Shown: in pieces, positions 62,503 through 64,000 of the stretch
Layout: each line of letters begins with the position of its first letter
How positions within the stretch are numbered: position 1 is the stretch's first letter
NCBI GenBank assembly: GCA_013397455.1
Contig: VYZB01000381.1
Coordinates: 738,712 to 802,711 of the forward strand
Source: Crotophaga sulcirostris
Lineage: Eukaryota; Chordata; Aves; Cuculiformes; Crotophagidae
DNA: 64,000 nucleotides
Direction of reading: 5' to 3'
Position numbers and translations under genes: made by a program
Notes under the pieces: model-generated
Told to the model about the DNA's origin: nothing
The model's database searches: none
The model's input: the letters and a program-made list of their open reading frames with translations, nothing else

Positions 62503-63094
62503 TTTGGCAGTGGTTGTGTTCCAGGGCTGGTAATACAAGCCATGGAGCAGGCTGCCAAGACAAGCAAGAGAACGAGCCAGGCCCCTTTTCATTGGCCACC
62601 ATACGCTGCATATGGCCCTGGAACCAGCCAGCACAGTGTTCTCACCCTCCTTGAAGGCATAGGAGACCCTGTGTTTTCAAATACACCTCCACAGGGCCTT
62701 CACTAAAGGAAAATGGAAACATAATGTGGCTCTTGCTCTCTTGGTATTTCTCCCTTTCCCCCAATTTGCTCTCAAGCCTATTTCCCTCCCATGGAAAAAG
62801 AAAAGTGCCTCCTGGAGCAGATCATGCAAAAGAATGCAACTTCCATTCAACTCCACGCCTGACTGCTACAGCGGACTTGGGACCGCGCGGTGGGGGAACC
62901 TCCAGGGCTGCCTTCCTTCCCAGGGCCCTGTGGGATGGACACGGCCAAGCACGCTGCCAGCCCTCCCCATGGCACAGGCACAGCGGCCGGAGGGCGGCTG
63001 GACCCCTCACCTGTGCACCCACCGACAGGTGAAGCAGAGCAGGGAGGCACCCAAAAGCATGGGGCAGCTGCTCCCCACCACCCCTGCAGCACAT

Positions 63095-64000
63095 CCATGC
63101 AGGGGGGCACAGCCCAGTGCGGGCACCCCCAAAATGCAGCCCCCACACATAGCTCAGTGTGGTGGCAGAAGCCCGGTGCAGGCACCCCCAAAAAGCACCC
63201 CCAGCCCCTACGCAGGGGTAGGTTGAGGGGAAGTAGCCCAGTGCAGGTACCCCCAAAAGGCAGCCCCCATGCATAGCTTGGCACGGGGGCAGCAGCCTGG
63301 TGCGGGCACCCCAAAAAAGCAACCCCAGCTCCTGCACATTTCTGGATATGAGGATCACAGCCCAGTGCTCGCACCACCAAAAGGCAGCTCCCACGCACAG
63401 CTCGGTGTGGGGGCAGCAGCCTGGTGCGGGCACCCCCAAAAGGCAGCCCCAGCTCCTGCGCATTGATGGGTGCAAGGGTCACAGCCCAGTGCAGGCACCC
63501 CCAAAAGGCAGCCCCAGTGCACAGCTTAGCACAGAGGTGGCAGCCTGGTGCGAGCACCCCAAAAAGCACCCCCAAACTCTGCACATAGCTGGGTGCAACA
63601 GCCACAGCCCAGTGCAGGCAACCCCAAAAAGCAGCCCCAGCCCCTGTACACAGCTGGGTGCCAGGGGCAGCAGCCCCAGCCCCTGTGCATAGCTGGGTGA
63701 AGGGGTTGCAGCCCGGTGCGGGCACCCCCAAATAGCAGCCCCCGCACACTGCTGAGTGCGAGGGTCACAGCCCGGCGCGGGCACCCCCGAAAGGCAGCCC
63801 CAGCGCACAGCTTGGTGCGGGGGCAGCAGCTCGGTGCGGGCACCCCCAGCCCCCATGCACAGCCCGGTGCGGGCATCCCTGAACAGCAGCCCCAGCGCCC
63901 GGGCACAGCTGGGGGAAGGGGTTGCAGCCCAGTGCAGGCACCCCCAAACAGCAGCCCCCGCATGCTGCTGGGTGTGAGGATCACAGCCCAGTCCAGCATC
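63095..64000. repeat. GC-rich minisatellite/satellite array with alternating 59/65-bp spacing, running off the window
   Basis: The landmark GCACCCCCAAAA (with variants) begins at 63123, 63182, 63247, 63306, 63371, 63430, 63495, 63554 and 63618, spaced 59, 65, 59, 65, 59, 65, 59, 64. This is a two-part unit of about 124 bp. After 63618 the pattern loosens, with starts at 63722, 63781, 63840, 63873 and 63938. Each unit also holds CAGCCCAGTGCAGGC and GCACAGCT-type blocks. Minus-strand frames of 300 and 157 codons across it are products of the repeat. Confidence 0.95.

Larger units (their letters stand above)
52319..63094 (-). other. JDP2: Upstream of JDP2 coding exons: presumed 5' intron and promoter region
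   Basis: The acceptor at 52319 demands an upstream exon, which I could not place. The region is mostly AT-richer unique sequence with two CR1 copies, a T-rich tract at 62228-62271 and a CA microsatellite. A GC-richer stretch with CpG at 62870-63010 is one possible promoter. Frames at 57301-57603 (minus) and 57743-58288 (plus) are open but start with non-ATG codons or lack known domains. Confidence 0.5.

Noticed and set aside
62847..63749. 300-codon minus-strand open frame with Trp-Gly-Cys and Ala-Pro-Gly repeats
   Set aside because: It lies across the 59/65-bp tandem array. The repeat lacks stop codons in several frames, the peptide repeats only mirror the DNA repeats, and no domain is recognisable.
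63526..63999. 157-codon minus-strand open frame at the window end
   Set aside because: Same tandem array in a different frame; explained by the repeat.

Overview
The window is bird chromosomal DNA. Three genes are spliced, their proteins are clearly vertebrate, and at least eleven truncated CR1 (chicken repeat 1) retrotransposon copies are scattered through it, several ending in the avian CR1 3' motif. The species cannot be named from the sequence. There is no bacterial, plasmid, phage or CRISPR content, and no intact retrovirus was seen.

The layout is a conserved-synteny block with all three genes on the minus strand, so transcription runs from high to low coordinates. The first coding exon of FLVCR2 lies at 9570-10076, with the start of its long first intron filling 1-9569. 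The complete three-exon BATF gene lies at 22215-26978. The complete coding part of JDP2 lies at 46256-52295. Human 14q24.3 has the order FOS-JDP2-BATF-FLVCR2-TTLL5 on one strand; the window is that order reversed, so FOS is predicted beyond base 64000 (not seen here).

BATF and JDP2 are both small bZIP partners of the AP-1 family. JDP2 is a repressor-type JUN partner and BATF is the immune-cell JUN/IRF partner. FLVCR2 is an MFS transporter (choline; earlier described as heme importer). The reconstructed BATF is 125 residues and JDP2 is 163 residues, the same as the mammalian lengths, with all splice junctions canonical and in phase 0.

Region by region: 1-9569 is FLVCR2 intron 1 with only simple repeats. 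10077-10571 is a GC-rich 5' region with a 25-bp minisatellite and an assembly gap. 10572-21760 is intergenic with three CR1 fragments. 21760-27345 is BATF with a GC-rich, CpG-rich island in its second intron. 27346-45375 is intergenic; it holds a GATA-motif cluster, nested CR1 copies, and a striking CpG island with tandem CTCF-like motifs next to a perfectly periodic 20-bp minisatellite. 45375-52318 is JDP2. 52319-63090 is upstream sequence, probably 5' intron of JDP2, with two CR1 copies, one carrying a 12-bp repeat expansion. 63095-64000 is a tandem array with alternating 59/65-bp spacing that runs off the end.

No undescribed gene system was found. The most interesting items are regulatory and structural: the candidate CTCF boundary between BATF and JDP2, an AP-1 site cluster inside JDP2, and the two higher-order tandem arrays.
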